A DNA stretch of 6,597 bases from JBDTNQ01 sp039933635. GTDB taxonomy: Bacteria; Acidobacteriota; Vicinamibacteria; Vicinamibacterales; SCN-69-37. Shown here in pieces: positions 1 through 5,572 of the stretch. Below the pieces are notes generated by a model. It saw only the letters and a program-made list of their open reading frames with translations. It made no database searches and was not told the origin of the DNA. The DNA lies in NCBI GenBank assembly GCA_039933635.1, contig JBDTNQ010000158.1, forward strand, positions 1 to 6,597, in the 5' to 3' direction. The number at the start of each line of letters is the position of its first letter. The first letter of the stretch is position 1. Position numbers and translations under genes: made by a program.

Positions 1-2
1 AG

Positions 3-77
3 ACGCCCGATCTGCTCAACCTCTCGGTGCGTCGCCCGCGGCGGGAAGCAGCGGACGAACAGGACCTGGCGGGCTGA
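3..77 (+). CDS. Possible 3' end of an unidentified gene (partial)
   Basis: Frame 3 is open from the left edge to a TGA at 75-77 and encodes about 24 residues, starting TPDLLNLSVRRPRR and ending EQDLAG. About 19 of its 24 codons end in G or C, as in the real genes of this window, and it stops just where the CCCCGG repeat array begins, as the end of a gene would. It would be convergent with the SIMPL gene. The stretch is too short to assign a family, and frame 1 is also open past 100, so the call rests on codon character and position only. Confidence 0.33.
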   Translation, partial: TPDLLNLSVRRPRREAADEQDLAG

Positions 78-174
78 CGAGCCCCGGCGGGCTGGTGGAG
101 CCCCGGCCGGCTGATTGGACCCCGGACCTTCAGGCCCCGGACCTTATTGGAGCCCCGGACCTTCAGGTCCGGGG
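68..174. repeat. Degenerate tandem array with CCCCGG core
   Basis: Five CCCCGG cores start at 82, 101, 120, 135 and 153, so the period is 15-19 bases. The early units read CCCCGG followed by a GGCT-containing segment and a GG(A)G joint. The later units read CCCCGGACCTT followed by CAGG or ATTGGAG. A related GGCGGGCTGACGAG segment precedes the first core. The last unit is a perfect palindrome. The array fills most of the gap between a possible plus-strand gene end (77) and the SIMPL stop (194). It could be a slipped-strand array grown from a terminator hairpin or a local copy of a dispersed palindromic element; the window alone cannot decide. Confidence 0.7.
153..174 (-). terminator. Perfect GC-rich hairpin downstream of the SIMPL gene
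   Basis: Nine perfectly paired bases (CCCCGGACC with GGTCCGGGG) enclose a TTCA loop on the plus strand, TGAA on the minus strand. The hairpin lies 19 bases beyond the minus-strand stop codon of the SIMPL gene, in a convergent intergenic region, so a terminator or 3'-end stabiliser is the natural reading. No T-run follows on either strand, so it does not fit the classic intrinsic terminator. It is also the last unit of the CCCCGG array. Confidence 0.45.
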
Positions 175-193
175 TACACGCCCGCGTCCGGCC

Positions 194-907
194 CTACTTC
201 AGCTCCACGGTCACCGAGACTTCAGCTCGAACTTCAATCTCTCCGGGTGTGATCGGCGTTTCCACCGGGGCGCCCTGCGCGGCTGCTGCCATGCGGAACA
301 TCGGCTGTGGTTGGGGCAGTCGCGAACTGCTTTGGTCCTCGATGCGGACGATGTTGCCGAGCGTGCGCCTGGCGCCGCCGGCCATGGCCTGTGCGCGCGC
401 CATGGCGCCCTGGACGGCGGCACGCAGCGCGTCAGCCTCGGCGGCGTCCTGGTCCTTCAAGCCGAATCGTGGACCGGAAATCGTCAGCGCCGTACTCTTC
501 GTGGCATTCGCGGCGTCGATCACCGCGCCGAGCTTGGCCAGATCGTCCACGCGCACCTCGATCTGATTCCGCACGAGATAACCCTTCACCGTGCTGCGGC
601 CGTTGTTCCATTCGGTCTCCGGCGCGAGGGTGTATCCCGTCGTACGAATCGCATCCGCTGCCAGCCCCGTCGCCTTGAGTGCCGCCTGCACGGCCGTTGT
701 TGCCTCGGCGCTCTTGCGGCGGGCTTCCTCGGCGCGGACGTCGCGCGTCTCCGTCGCCACCGTCAGCCACGCCTGATCAGGGGCCCGCTTCACGCTGGCT
801 TCGCCGCGCGTGACGATGACCGGTGGCGAGGCTGGAGTCTGCGCGCGGGCGGGGTACGCGCTGCACGCCAATGCGGCCGCGGCGAAGAGAACAGGGAGTC
901 GGAACAT
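194..907 (-). CDS. SIMPL domain (DUF541, YggE-like) exported protein
   Basis: The product is 237 aa, a normal length for SIMPL/DUF541 proteins (YggE of E. coli, BP26 of Brucella). Residues 1-22 form a signal peptide: a short basic start (MFR), a hydrophobic stretch (LPVLFAAAALAC) and an ARA|Q signal peptidase I site after residue 22. Cys15 is a possible but poor lipobox. The SIMPL domain covers about residues 28-236, opening with VIVTRGEASVKRAPDQAWL and closing with the family's alternating GEIEVRAEVSVTVELK strand. The protein should act in the periplasm or outer envelope. The family has been linked to oxidative-stress tolerance and BP26 forms ring-like oligomers, but no biochemical activity is agreed. 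Start: ATG at 907 with a strong GGAGG six bases upstream. The gene is monocistronic here and convergent with whatever lies to the left. A 315-aa open frame on the opposite strand has non-protein-like composition and is a shadow. Confidence 0.9.
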   Translation of the reverse strand: MFRLPVLFAAAALACSAYPARAQTPASPPVIVTRGEASVKRAPDQAWLTVATETRDVRAEEARRKSAEATTAVQAALKATGLAADAIRTTGYTLAPETEWNNGRSTVKGYLVRNQIEVRVDDLAKLGAVIDAANATKSTALTISGPRFGLKDQDAAEADALRAAVQGAMARAQAMAGGARRTLGNIVRIEDQSSSRLPQPQPMFRMAAAAQGAPVETPITPGEIEVRAEVSVTVELK

Positions 908-913
908 GGCAAT

Positions 914-918
914 CCTCC
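914..918 (-). promoter_or_regulatory. Shine-Dalgarno site of the SIMPL gene
   Basis: The minus strand reads GGAGG followed by ATTGCC and then the ATG at 907. The six-base spacing is close to ideal and fixes the start codon. Confidence 0.8.
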
Positions 919-930
919 GGGGACGACTTC

Positions 931-959
931 ATCAAACCCGGTCGACTGGGAACTTACAA
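931..959 (-). promoter_or_regulatory. Candidate sigma70-like promoter of the SIMPL gene
   Basis: On the minus strand TTGTAA (954-959) and TTTGAT (931-936) are 17 bases apart, each matching four of six consensus bases. Transcription would begin near 924, leaving a leader of about 17 bases that contains the GGAGG site. This is the best pair seen upstream of the gene, but GC-rich DNA yields such matches by chance. Confidence 0.3.
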
Positions 960-1044
960 GCCAAAAGGAGAGAAGCAGGTCCAGGGCAGGACAATGGCGA
1001 GCGGCGACCGGAACATTCAATCCGCGCAAGTCTGATCTTTGAGA

Positions 1045-1070
1045 GCGACGCAGATTGGGGCCGGCGTCGC
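1045..1070. repeat. Inverted repeat, 7-bp arms
   Basis: GCGACGC (1045-1051) pairs perfectly with GCGTCGC (1064-1070) around a 12-base loop, and AGAG at 1042-1045 can extend to CTCT at 1075-1078 across a bulge. It lies about 98 bases past the stop of the minus-strand uncharacterised gene, so it could be a late terminator. No T-run follows in either direction. Confidence 0.35.
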
Positions 1071-1099
1071 CGCACTCTAAGATCCTCCCGTCACGCAGA

Positions 1100-1136
1100 C
1101 TGTAAGAGCAGCTCCGGTCCCGCTCAGCCTTTACAG
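1100..1136. repeat. Inverted repeat, CTGTAA/TTACAG
   Basis: CTGTAA (1100-1105) pairs with TTACAG (1131-1136), and inside it GAGC (1106-1109) pairs with GCTC (1122-1125), leaving an asymmetric internal bulge. It begins about 32 bases past the stop of the minus-strand uncharacterised gene, where a transcript end would be expected. The structure is imperfect and has no T-run, so a terminator role is only a possibility. Confidence 0.3.
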
Positions 1137-1167
1137 ACGCACGATGACGGCCGCCGGTTTGGTCGCG

Positions 1168-1602
1168 CTAGGTTTTCAGGACGAGCTTCGGCACTTCCGC
1201 GACGAGGAAGGCCGACAGATCATCTTCCGTCACCTGCGCCACTGGACGATTGGGCGCCAGGGGGCGTTCCTCGATCACCAGCCCCTGTCGTCCGCGTGTG
1301 ACGCTCACCCGGCCGATCACCTGCGGTTGGGGACCCGAGCGGTCCAGTTCAATTTCGATGAACGTGTCCGGGGATTTCTCGGCCGCAAGACGGACGCTTT
1401 CTGCGGGCGTGTGCACGACGAACGTCTGTCCGGTCGCGTTCAGCACCTGAGCCGCCTGCAGCAGAAGCGGGACGCCGATGTCGCGCAGGAATGCCTCGTA
1501 CGCCTTCACGGACTCATCGACCATGGGGCGTCGATCTTCCGCGTCCTTCCGCGCCTCGTCGATCGCGCGCAGAATCCGTTTTCTCAGTTCCGAGACGTCC
1601 AT
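1168..1602 (-). CDS. Uncharacterised small protein, divergent from the DtxR-type regulator
   Basis: The product is 144 aa and I cannot assign it to a named family. Residues 1-30 (MDVSELRKRILRAIDEARKD and onward) are charged and heptad-like, suggesting an amphipathic helix or short coiled coil. A middle segment (VVHTPAESVRLAAEKSPDTF then IEIELDR) and a later one (VIGRVSVTRGRQGLVIEERPL) look like a small alpha/beta domain. The tail (TEDDLSAFLVAEVPKLVLKT) looks helical. There is no signal peptide, membrane segment or cysteine, so it is probably cytoplasmic. I recall similar proteins only as conserved hypotheticals in acidobacteria; this is unverified. Start: ATG at 1602, preceded by GGTGAGG nine bases upstream. 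The in-frame ATG at 1623 has no such site, and the longer frame running back to 2358 crosses the regulator gene and is spurious. Confidence 0.75.
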   Translation of the reverse strand: MDVSELRKRILRAIDEARKDAEDRRPMVDESVKAYEAFLRDIGVPLLLQAAQVLNATGQTFVVHTPAESVRLAAEKSPDTFIEIELDRSGPQPQVIGRVSVTRGRQGLVIEERPLAPNRPVAQVTEDDLSAFLVAEVPKLVLKT

Positions 1603-1611
1603 TGATGCAGG

Positions 1612-1618
1612 CCTCACC
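1612..1618 (-). promoter_or_regulatory. Shine-Dalgarno site of the uncharacterised gene
   Basis: The minus strand reads GGTGAGG with nine bases to the ATG at 1602. It falls inside the coding frame if the ATG at 1623 were used, so it decides for the shorter start (144 rather than 151 aa). Confidence 0.6.
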
Positions 1619-1655
1619 GACATTGTATGAAATGCCGGCCGGATGCGTGCGCGTT

Positions 1656-1670
1656 CACTCATAATGAGTG
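1656..1670. promoter_or_regulatory. 15-bp perfect palindrome, candidate operator at the DtxR-type gene
   Basis: CACTCAT-A-ATGAGTG has seven-base arms that are exact reverse complements around one central base. It ends four bases before the regulator's ATG (1675) and lies within the 72-base gap between divergent genes. DtxR-family dimers bind palindromes and often repress their own genes, so an autoregulatory operator is the leading idea. It also contains CATAAT (1660-1665), five of six matches to a -10 box, though no good -35 lies 17 bases upstream. The motif does not match the DtxR or MntR boxes I know. Confidence 0.5.
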
Positions 1671-1674
1671 GGTC

Positions 1675-2349
1675 ATGCTGCCGTCGCAGACGGTCGAGAA
1701 CTACCTCAAGACGATCTATCTGGCCGAAGCGGCCGCGCCGGAGTCCTCGGCCCTCGTGCCGATGGGCCAGCTCGCGTCGGCGCTTGGCGTCGTGCCTGGC
1801 ACGGCCACAACGATGATGAAAGCGCTGGCCGAATCTGGCCTGGTGCGCTACGAGCCGTTCAAGGGCGTGCGCCTGACGCCGGCTGGCCACAAGCTGGCGA
1901 GCCTGGTCCTGCGGCGCCACCGGCTCATCGAGTTGTTCCTGGTGCGAGTCCTGGGCATGAGCTGGACGGAGGTCCACGACGAGGCGGAGCAGCTCGAGCA
2001 TGCCGTTTCCGAACGGCTGATCGATCGGATCGACGACATGCTCGGCCGGCCAGCCGTCGATCCGCATGGTGATCCGATTCCCGCATCGGACGGCACGGTG
2101 CCGCGACTGGATCACATCAATCTGGCGTCCGCGCCGCTGGGCGTTCTCGTCACCGTGGAGCGCGTGGTCGATCAGGACGCCGGGTTCCTGCGCTTCATCG
2201 AGCAACGCAACCTGATGCCGGGCCGGCAGGTGCGCGTGTCCGAACGCGACCTGGCCGCCGACGCCCTGCAGATCACCACATCCACGGGCGAATCGACCAC
2301 GGTTGGTCTTCGCGCCGCGGCCAAGGTGATGGTGAGCCTCGGGGCGTAG
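1675..2349 (+). CDS. DtxR/MntR-family metal-dependent transcriptional regulator
   Basis: From ATG 1675 the product is 224 aa, the size of full-length DtxR/IdeR proteins rather than short MntR. Residues 1-70 form the winged helix: TVENYLKTIYLAE opening helix, recognition region around GVVPGTATTMMKALAESG, wing near YEPFKGVRLTPAG. The dimerisation and metal domain follows (about 71-136): His82, Glu86 and His101 match the ancillary-site residues of DtxR (His79, Glu83, His98). Glu105, Glu108 and His109 match the primary-site set, with Glu where DtxR has Cys102, as in MntR. The first-helix ligand position is Asn9, where MntR has Asp and DtxR has Met. Residues about 145-222 form a FeoA/SH3-like domain. 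It should be a cytoplasmic dimer binding DNA when loaded with Fe(II) or Mn(II). An in-frame ATG at 1627 would add 16 residues unlike the family and is not favoured. Metal identity and targets are unknown. Confidence 0.9.
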   Translation: MLPSQTVENYLKTIYLAEAAAPESSALVPMGQLASALGVVPGTATTMMKALAESGLVRYEPFKGVRLTPAGHKLASLVLRRHRLIELFLVRVLGMSWTEVHDEAEQLEHAVSERLIDRIDDMLGRPAVDPHGDPIPASDGTVPRLDHINLASAPLGVLVTVERVVDQDAGFLRFIEQRNLMPGRQVRVSERDLAADALQITTSTGESTTVGLRAAAKVMVSLGA

Positions 2350-2407
2350 CGTGCCCATCGCCCCTAAGTAAGACCAGTCTCATCAACGCTTTAGTCCCTC
2401 TCCACAC

Positions 2408-2436
2408 TTGCCCTGCCGGCGGCCCGTCAGTAAGAT
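2408..2436 (+). promoter_or_regulatory. Candidate sigma70-like promoter of the rrf2-suf operon
   Basis: TTGCCC (2408-2413) and TAAGAT (2431-2436) are 17 bases apart; each matches four of six consensus bases. Transcription would start near 2443, giving a leader of about 34 bases before the ATG at 2477. The -10 box overlaps the IscR-like site at 2432-2456, as expected for a repressed promoter. Confidence 0.45.
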
Positions 2437-2456
2437 GGACTAACCAGGTCGGATAT
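2432..2456 (+). promoter_or_regulatory. IscR-type-1-like operator candidate
   Basis: The core GGACT-AACCA-GGTCGG has GACT, five bases, then GGTC, one base off the GACT-N5-AGTC core of the E. coli IscR type 1 site, followed by GG and TAT in register. By hand alignment 16 of 25 positions fit that consensus, with the central AT-rich part poorly matched. It overlaps the candidate -10 box and start point, so binding would block transcription. It is predicted as the autoregulatory site of the downstream Rrf2 gene. Confidence 0.4.
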
Positions 2457-2468
2457 TCCCCGACTGGT
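2443..2468 (+). other. Hairpin in the predicted rrf2-suf leader
   Basis: ACCAGGTCGG (2443-2452) pairs with CCGACTGGT (2460-2468), nine pairs with one bulged G, around the loop ATATTCC. If transcription starts near 2443 the stem would sit at the very 5' end of the mRNA, eight bases before the ATG. It may stabilise the mRNA, or it may simply reflect a dyad DNA operator. Confidence 0.4.
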
Positions 2469-2476
2469 CATCCCCC

Positions 2477-2935
2477 ATGTTGAGGCTCTCCAAGAAAGCG
2501 GACTACGCGTTGCTGTCGATGCGACATCTGGCGGCGCACCGCGATCACGGGGCGATGTCATCGCGGGAGCTGGCGGAGACGTACGACATCCCGACGGAAC
2601 TCCTGGCCAAAGTGCTGCAGAAGCTGGTGCGGGGACGACTGCTGGTCTCCGTTCAGGGCATCCGGGGCGGGTACGCGCTGGCGCGTCCGGCGGGGCAGAT
2701 CTCGGTGGCGGACGTCATTCAGGCCGTCGACGGGCCGCTGACGGTCACCGCGTGCTCGGATACCGATCACAGCTGCGACCAGTATTCGAAGTGCAACATT
2801 CGCGATCCGCTTCACCGGATCAAGGACCGCATCATTGCCGCGCTGGCGGCGACGTCGGTCGCCGAACTGGCGGCCGAGATGACCGCCTTGCCGCTGCCAC
2901 GCGACGTCCAGCCGCTGGCCGTGGTGCGGAAGTAG
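2477..2935 (+). CDS. Rrf2-family Fe-S-responsive regulator of the SUF operon
   Basis: The product is 152 aa, normal for Rrf2/IscR-type regulators. Residues 1-70 form the winged helix: MLRLSKKADYALLSMRHLA opening helix, recognition region around ELAETYDIPTELLAKVLQKL, and the family wing motif GIRGGYALARP (61-71). A linker helix leads to Cys93, Cys100 and Cys106 (C-x6-C-x5-C), the place where IscR binds a [2Fe-2S] cluster through three Cys and His107. Here the residue at the His position is Arg109, so the fourth ligand, if any, must be another residue (His98 or His113 are near). The spacing recalls the SUF-associated Rrf2 subfamily. It probably senses cluster supply and controls its own operon, first gene of which it is; the A-type carrier starts nine bases after its stop. 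No Shine-Dalgarno precedes the ATG, where the leader reads TCATCCCCC. Confidence 0.92.
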   Translation: MLRLSKKADYALLSMRHLAAHRDHGAMSSRELAETYDIPTELLAKVLQKLVRGRLLVSVQGIRGGYALARPAGQISVADVIQAVDGPLTVTACSDTDHSCDQYSKCNIRDPLHRIKDRIIAALAATSVAELAAEMTALPLPRDVQPLAVVRK

Positions 2936-2941
2936 AGAAGG
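2935..2941 (+). promoter_or_regulatory. Shine-Dalgarno site of the A-type carrier gene
   Basis: GAGAAGG begins on the last base of the Rrf2 stop codon and ends three bases before the ATG at 2945. The spacing is short, but this is the clearest ribosome site in the suf operon, and its overlap with the stop suggests coupled translation. Confidence 0.5.
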
Positions 2942-2944
2942 TCG

Positions 2945-3271
2945 ATGATTACCGTCACGGAAAACGCGGCCCGGCAGATTCGCAAGCTTCTCACGCAGCA
3001 GTATCCCGATGCGTCGGGCCTCCGCGTGGGGGTGAAGGCCGGCGGCTGTTCCGGATTCGAATACGTCTTTTCGTGGGAGCCGGCGCCCAAGGATACCGAT
3101 CTGATTTTCGAAGGTGAGGAGGGCGCGCGCGTCTGGACGGACGCGCGAAGCCACCGCATGCTCGACGGCACCACGTTGGATTACGACACGAGCCTGCTGA
3201 GCCGCGGCTTCGTGTTCCAGAACCCGCAGGCCAAGAGCACGTGCGGCTGCGGCACGTCGTTTTCGGTCTAG
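2945..3271 (+). CDS. A-type Fe-S carrier (HesB/IscA/SufA-like)
   Basis: The product is 108 aa, the normal length for A-type carriers, starting MITVTENAARQIRKLL. The three invariant cysteines are present: Cys35 in GGCSGFEY and Cys100/Cys102 in the C-terminal STCGCGTSFSV. These bind a [2Fe-2S] or [4Fe-4S] cluster between subunits. The protein accepts clusters from the SufBCD scaffold and delivers them to apo-proteins in the cytoplasm. IscA, SufA and ErpA cannot be told apart safely by sequence alone; its position in the suf operon favours a SufA role. It lies nine bases after the Rrf2 gene and 60 bases before sufB. Confidence 0.93.
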   Translation: MITVTENAARQIRKLLTQQYPDASGLRVGVKAGGCSGFEYVFSWEPAPKDTDLIFEGEEGARVWTDARSHRMLDGTTLDYDTSLLSRGFVFQNPQAKSTCGCGTSFSV

Positions 3272-3282
3272 CCCGAAAACGC

Positions 3283-3313
3283 CGCGGGGGGGCGCGCGTC
3301 GCGGGTCCCCGCG
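3283..3313 (+). other. Two mutually exclusive hairpins between the carrier gene and sufB
   Basis: CCCCGCG (3307-3313) can pair with CGCGGGG (3283-3289). Alternatively CCCGCG (3308-3313) pairs with CGCGGG (3300-3305) around only two bases, so in practice a shorter stem with a larger loop. A run of seven G (3286-3292) lies within. The structure ends 18 bases before the sufB ATG, so it might adjust sufB translation or mark an mRNA processing point. High local GC makes chance pairing likely. Confidence 0.3.
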
Positions 3314-3331
3314 CATTTGAAAGAAGAAGAC

Positions 3332-4774
<1,443 letters not shown>

Positions 4775-4814
4775 CCAGTCACCACTCAACACCCAGCAGC
4801 CCAGTCAAACCGTC

Positions 4815-5570
4815 ATGCTTCTAGAAATCAAAGATCTTCGCGTCCGCGCTGAAAACAAAGACATCCTGAAAGGGCTGAACCTCGCCGTGAACGCGGGTGA
4901 GGTGCACGCCATCATGGGGCCGAACGGCTCCGGCAAGAGCACGCTGGCCCGCGCGCTGTCAGGACATCCAGGCTACGAGGTCACGGGCGGATCGATCACG
5001 TTCGATGGCAAGGATCTCCTGGAGCTGCAGCCGGAAGAGCGCGCCTGCGAAGGCGTGTTCATGGCGTTCCAGTACCCGGTTGAAATTGCGGGCATCAACA
5101 ACACCTACTTCCTCAAGGCGGCCCTCAACGCCGTGAAGAAGTATCGCGGCGAGCAGGAGCTCGACGCCGTCGAGTTCATGAAGCTCGCGCGCGAGAAGTC
5201 GAAGCTGCTGGAGATGGATCCGACCATGCTGAACCGGTCGGTGAACGAGGGCTTCTCGGGTGGGGAAAAGAAGCGGAACGAGATCTTCCAGATGGCGGTG
5301 CTCGAACCACGGCTGGCCATCCTGGACGAGACCGACTCCGGTCTGGATATCGATGCGCTGAAGATCGTGTCGAACGGCGTCAACGCGCTGCGCAACAAGG
5401 ACCGCGCGATCATCGTCGTCACGCACTACCAGCGCCTGCTGAACTACATCGTGCCGGATTTCGTGCACGTGTTGACCGAAGGCCGCATCGTGCGATCCGG
5501 CGGACGCGAGCTGGCGCTCGAACTCGAGGAGAAGGGCTACGCCGCCGAGACCGTTGGGGCGAGACGCTAG
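4815..5570 (+). CDS. sufC: Fe-S cluster assembly ATPase SufC
   Basis: The product is 251 aa, the normal length of SufC, an ABC-type ATPase without a membrane partner that powers the SufBCD scaffold. Walker A is GPNGSGKST (35-43), with Lys41 binding phosphate. The Q-loop is Gln86 in FQYPVEIAG. The ABC signature is FSGGEKKR (147-154), in its SufC form. Walker B is LAILDE (167-172), with Asp171 and the catalytic Glu172, and the D-loop is SGLD (175-178). The switch histidine is His204 in VVTHYQ. Every catalytic element is intact. The chosen ATG at 4815 gives the standard N-terminus MLLEIKDLRV but has no Shine-Dalgarno; the 40 bases before it are rich in C and A. An upstream in-frame TTG at 4755 would add 20 unconserved residues overlapping sufB and is rejected. 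sufD starts two bases after the stop. Confidence 0.97.
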   Translation: MLLEIKDLRVRAENKDILKGLNLAVNAGEVHAIMGPNGSGKSTLARALSGHPGYEVTGGSITFDGKDLLELQPEERACEGVFMAFQYPVEIAGINNTYFLKAALNAVKKYRGEQELDAVEFMKLAREKSKLLEMDPTMLNRSVNEGFSGGEKKRNEIFQMAVLEPRLAILDETDSGLDIDALKIVSNGVNALRNKDRAIIVVTHYQRLLNYIVPDFVHVLTEGRIVRSGGRELALELEEKGYAAETVGARR

Positions 5571-5572
5571 TC

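Larger units (their letters stand above)
908..1167. other. Intergenic gap between the SIMPL gene and the uncharacterised gene
   Basis: This 260-base stretch lies upstream of the SIMPL start and downstream of the uncharacterised gene's stop. It holds the SIMPL RBS and candidate promoter (908-959) and two inverted repeats (1045-1070, 1100-1136). A 13-codon plus-strand frame at 994-1035 (MASGDRNIQSAQV) has no convincing start signal. No tRNA, rRNA or recognisable RNA gene is seen. Confidence 0.6.
2372..2469. repeat. Nested inverted repeats with AGTC/GACT cores in the suf promoter region
   Basis: The outer pair is GACCAGTC (2372-2379) and GACTGGTC (2462-2469), exact reverse complements. The inner pair is TTAGTCC (2391-2397) and GGACTAA (2437-2443), also exact. 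All four contain AGTC or GACT, the half-site of IscR-type Rrf2 regulators. AGTAAGA also occurs twice as a direct repeat (2367-2373 and 2429-2435). The arrangement brackets the candidate promoter and suggests several binding sites for the Rrf2 protein encoded just downstream, possibly with looping. Confidence 0.5.

Noticed and set aside
68..174. CRISPR array
   Set aside because: The period is 15-19 bases with no distinct conserved repeat and unique spacer pattern, and no cas gene is nearby; it is a degenerate tandem repeat.
994..1035. 13-codon open frame MASGDRNIQSAQV in the intergenic gap
   Set aside because: A purine-rich stretch lies upstream, but the frame is very short, spacing is not convincing and nothing else supports translation.
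95..1042. Plus-strand 315-aa open frame across the SIMPL gene
   Set aside because: It is antisense to a clear SIMPL gene with signal peptide and strong RBS; its product is Arg/His/Gly-rich without domain-like patterns, typical of shadows in high-GC DNA.
1627..1674. Upstream ATG for the DtxR-type regulator
   Set aside because: The 16 added residues (MKCRPDACAFTHNEWV) do not resemble the family N-terminus and would bury the palindrome in coding sequence.
1603..2358. N-terminal extension of the minus-strand uncharacterised gene to 396 aa
   Set aside because: The extension runs antisense through the whole DtxR-type gene and has low-complexity His/Arg-rich composition; the start at 1602 has its own RBS.
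3317..3331. TTG start for sufB
   Set aside because: It would add only MKEED, and this stretch is the purine-rich ribosome site for the ATG at 3332.
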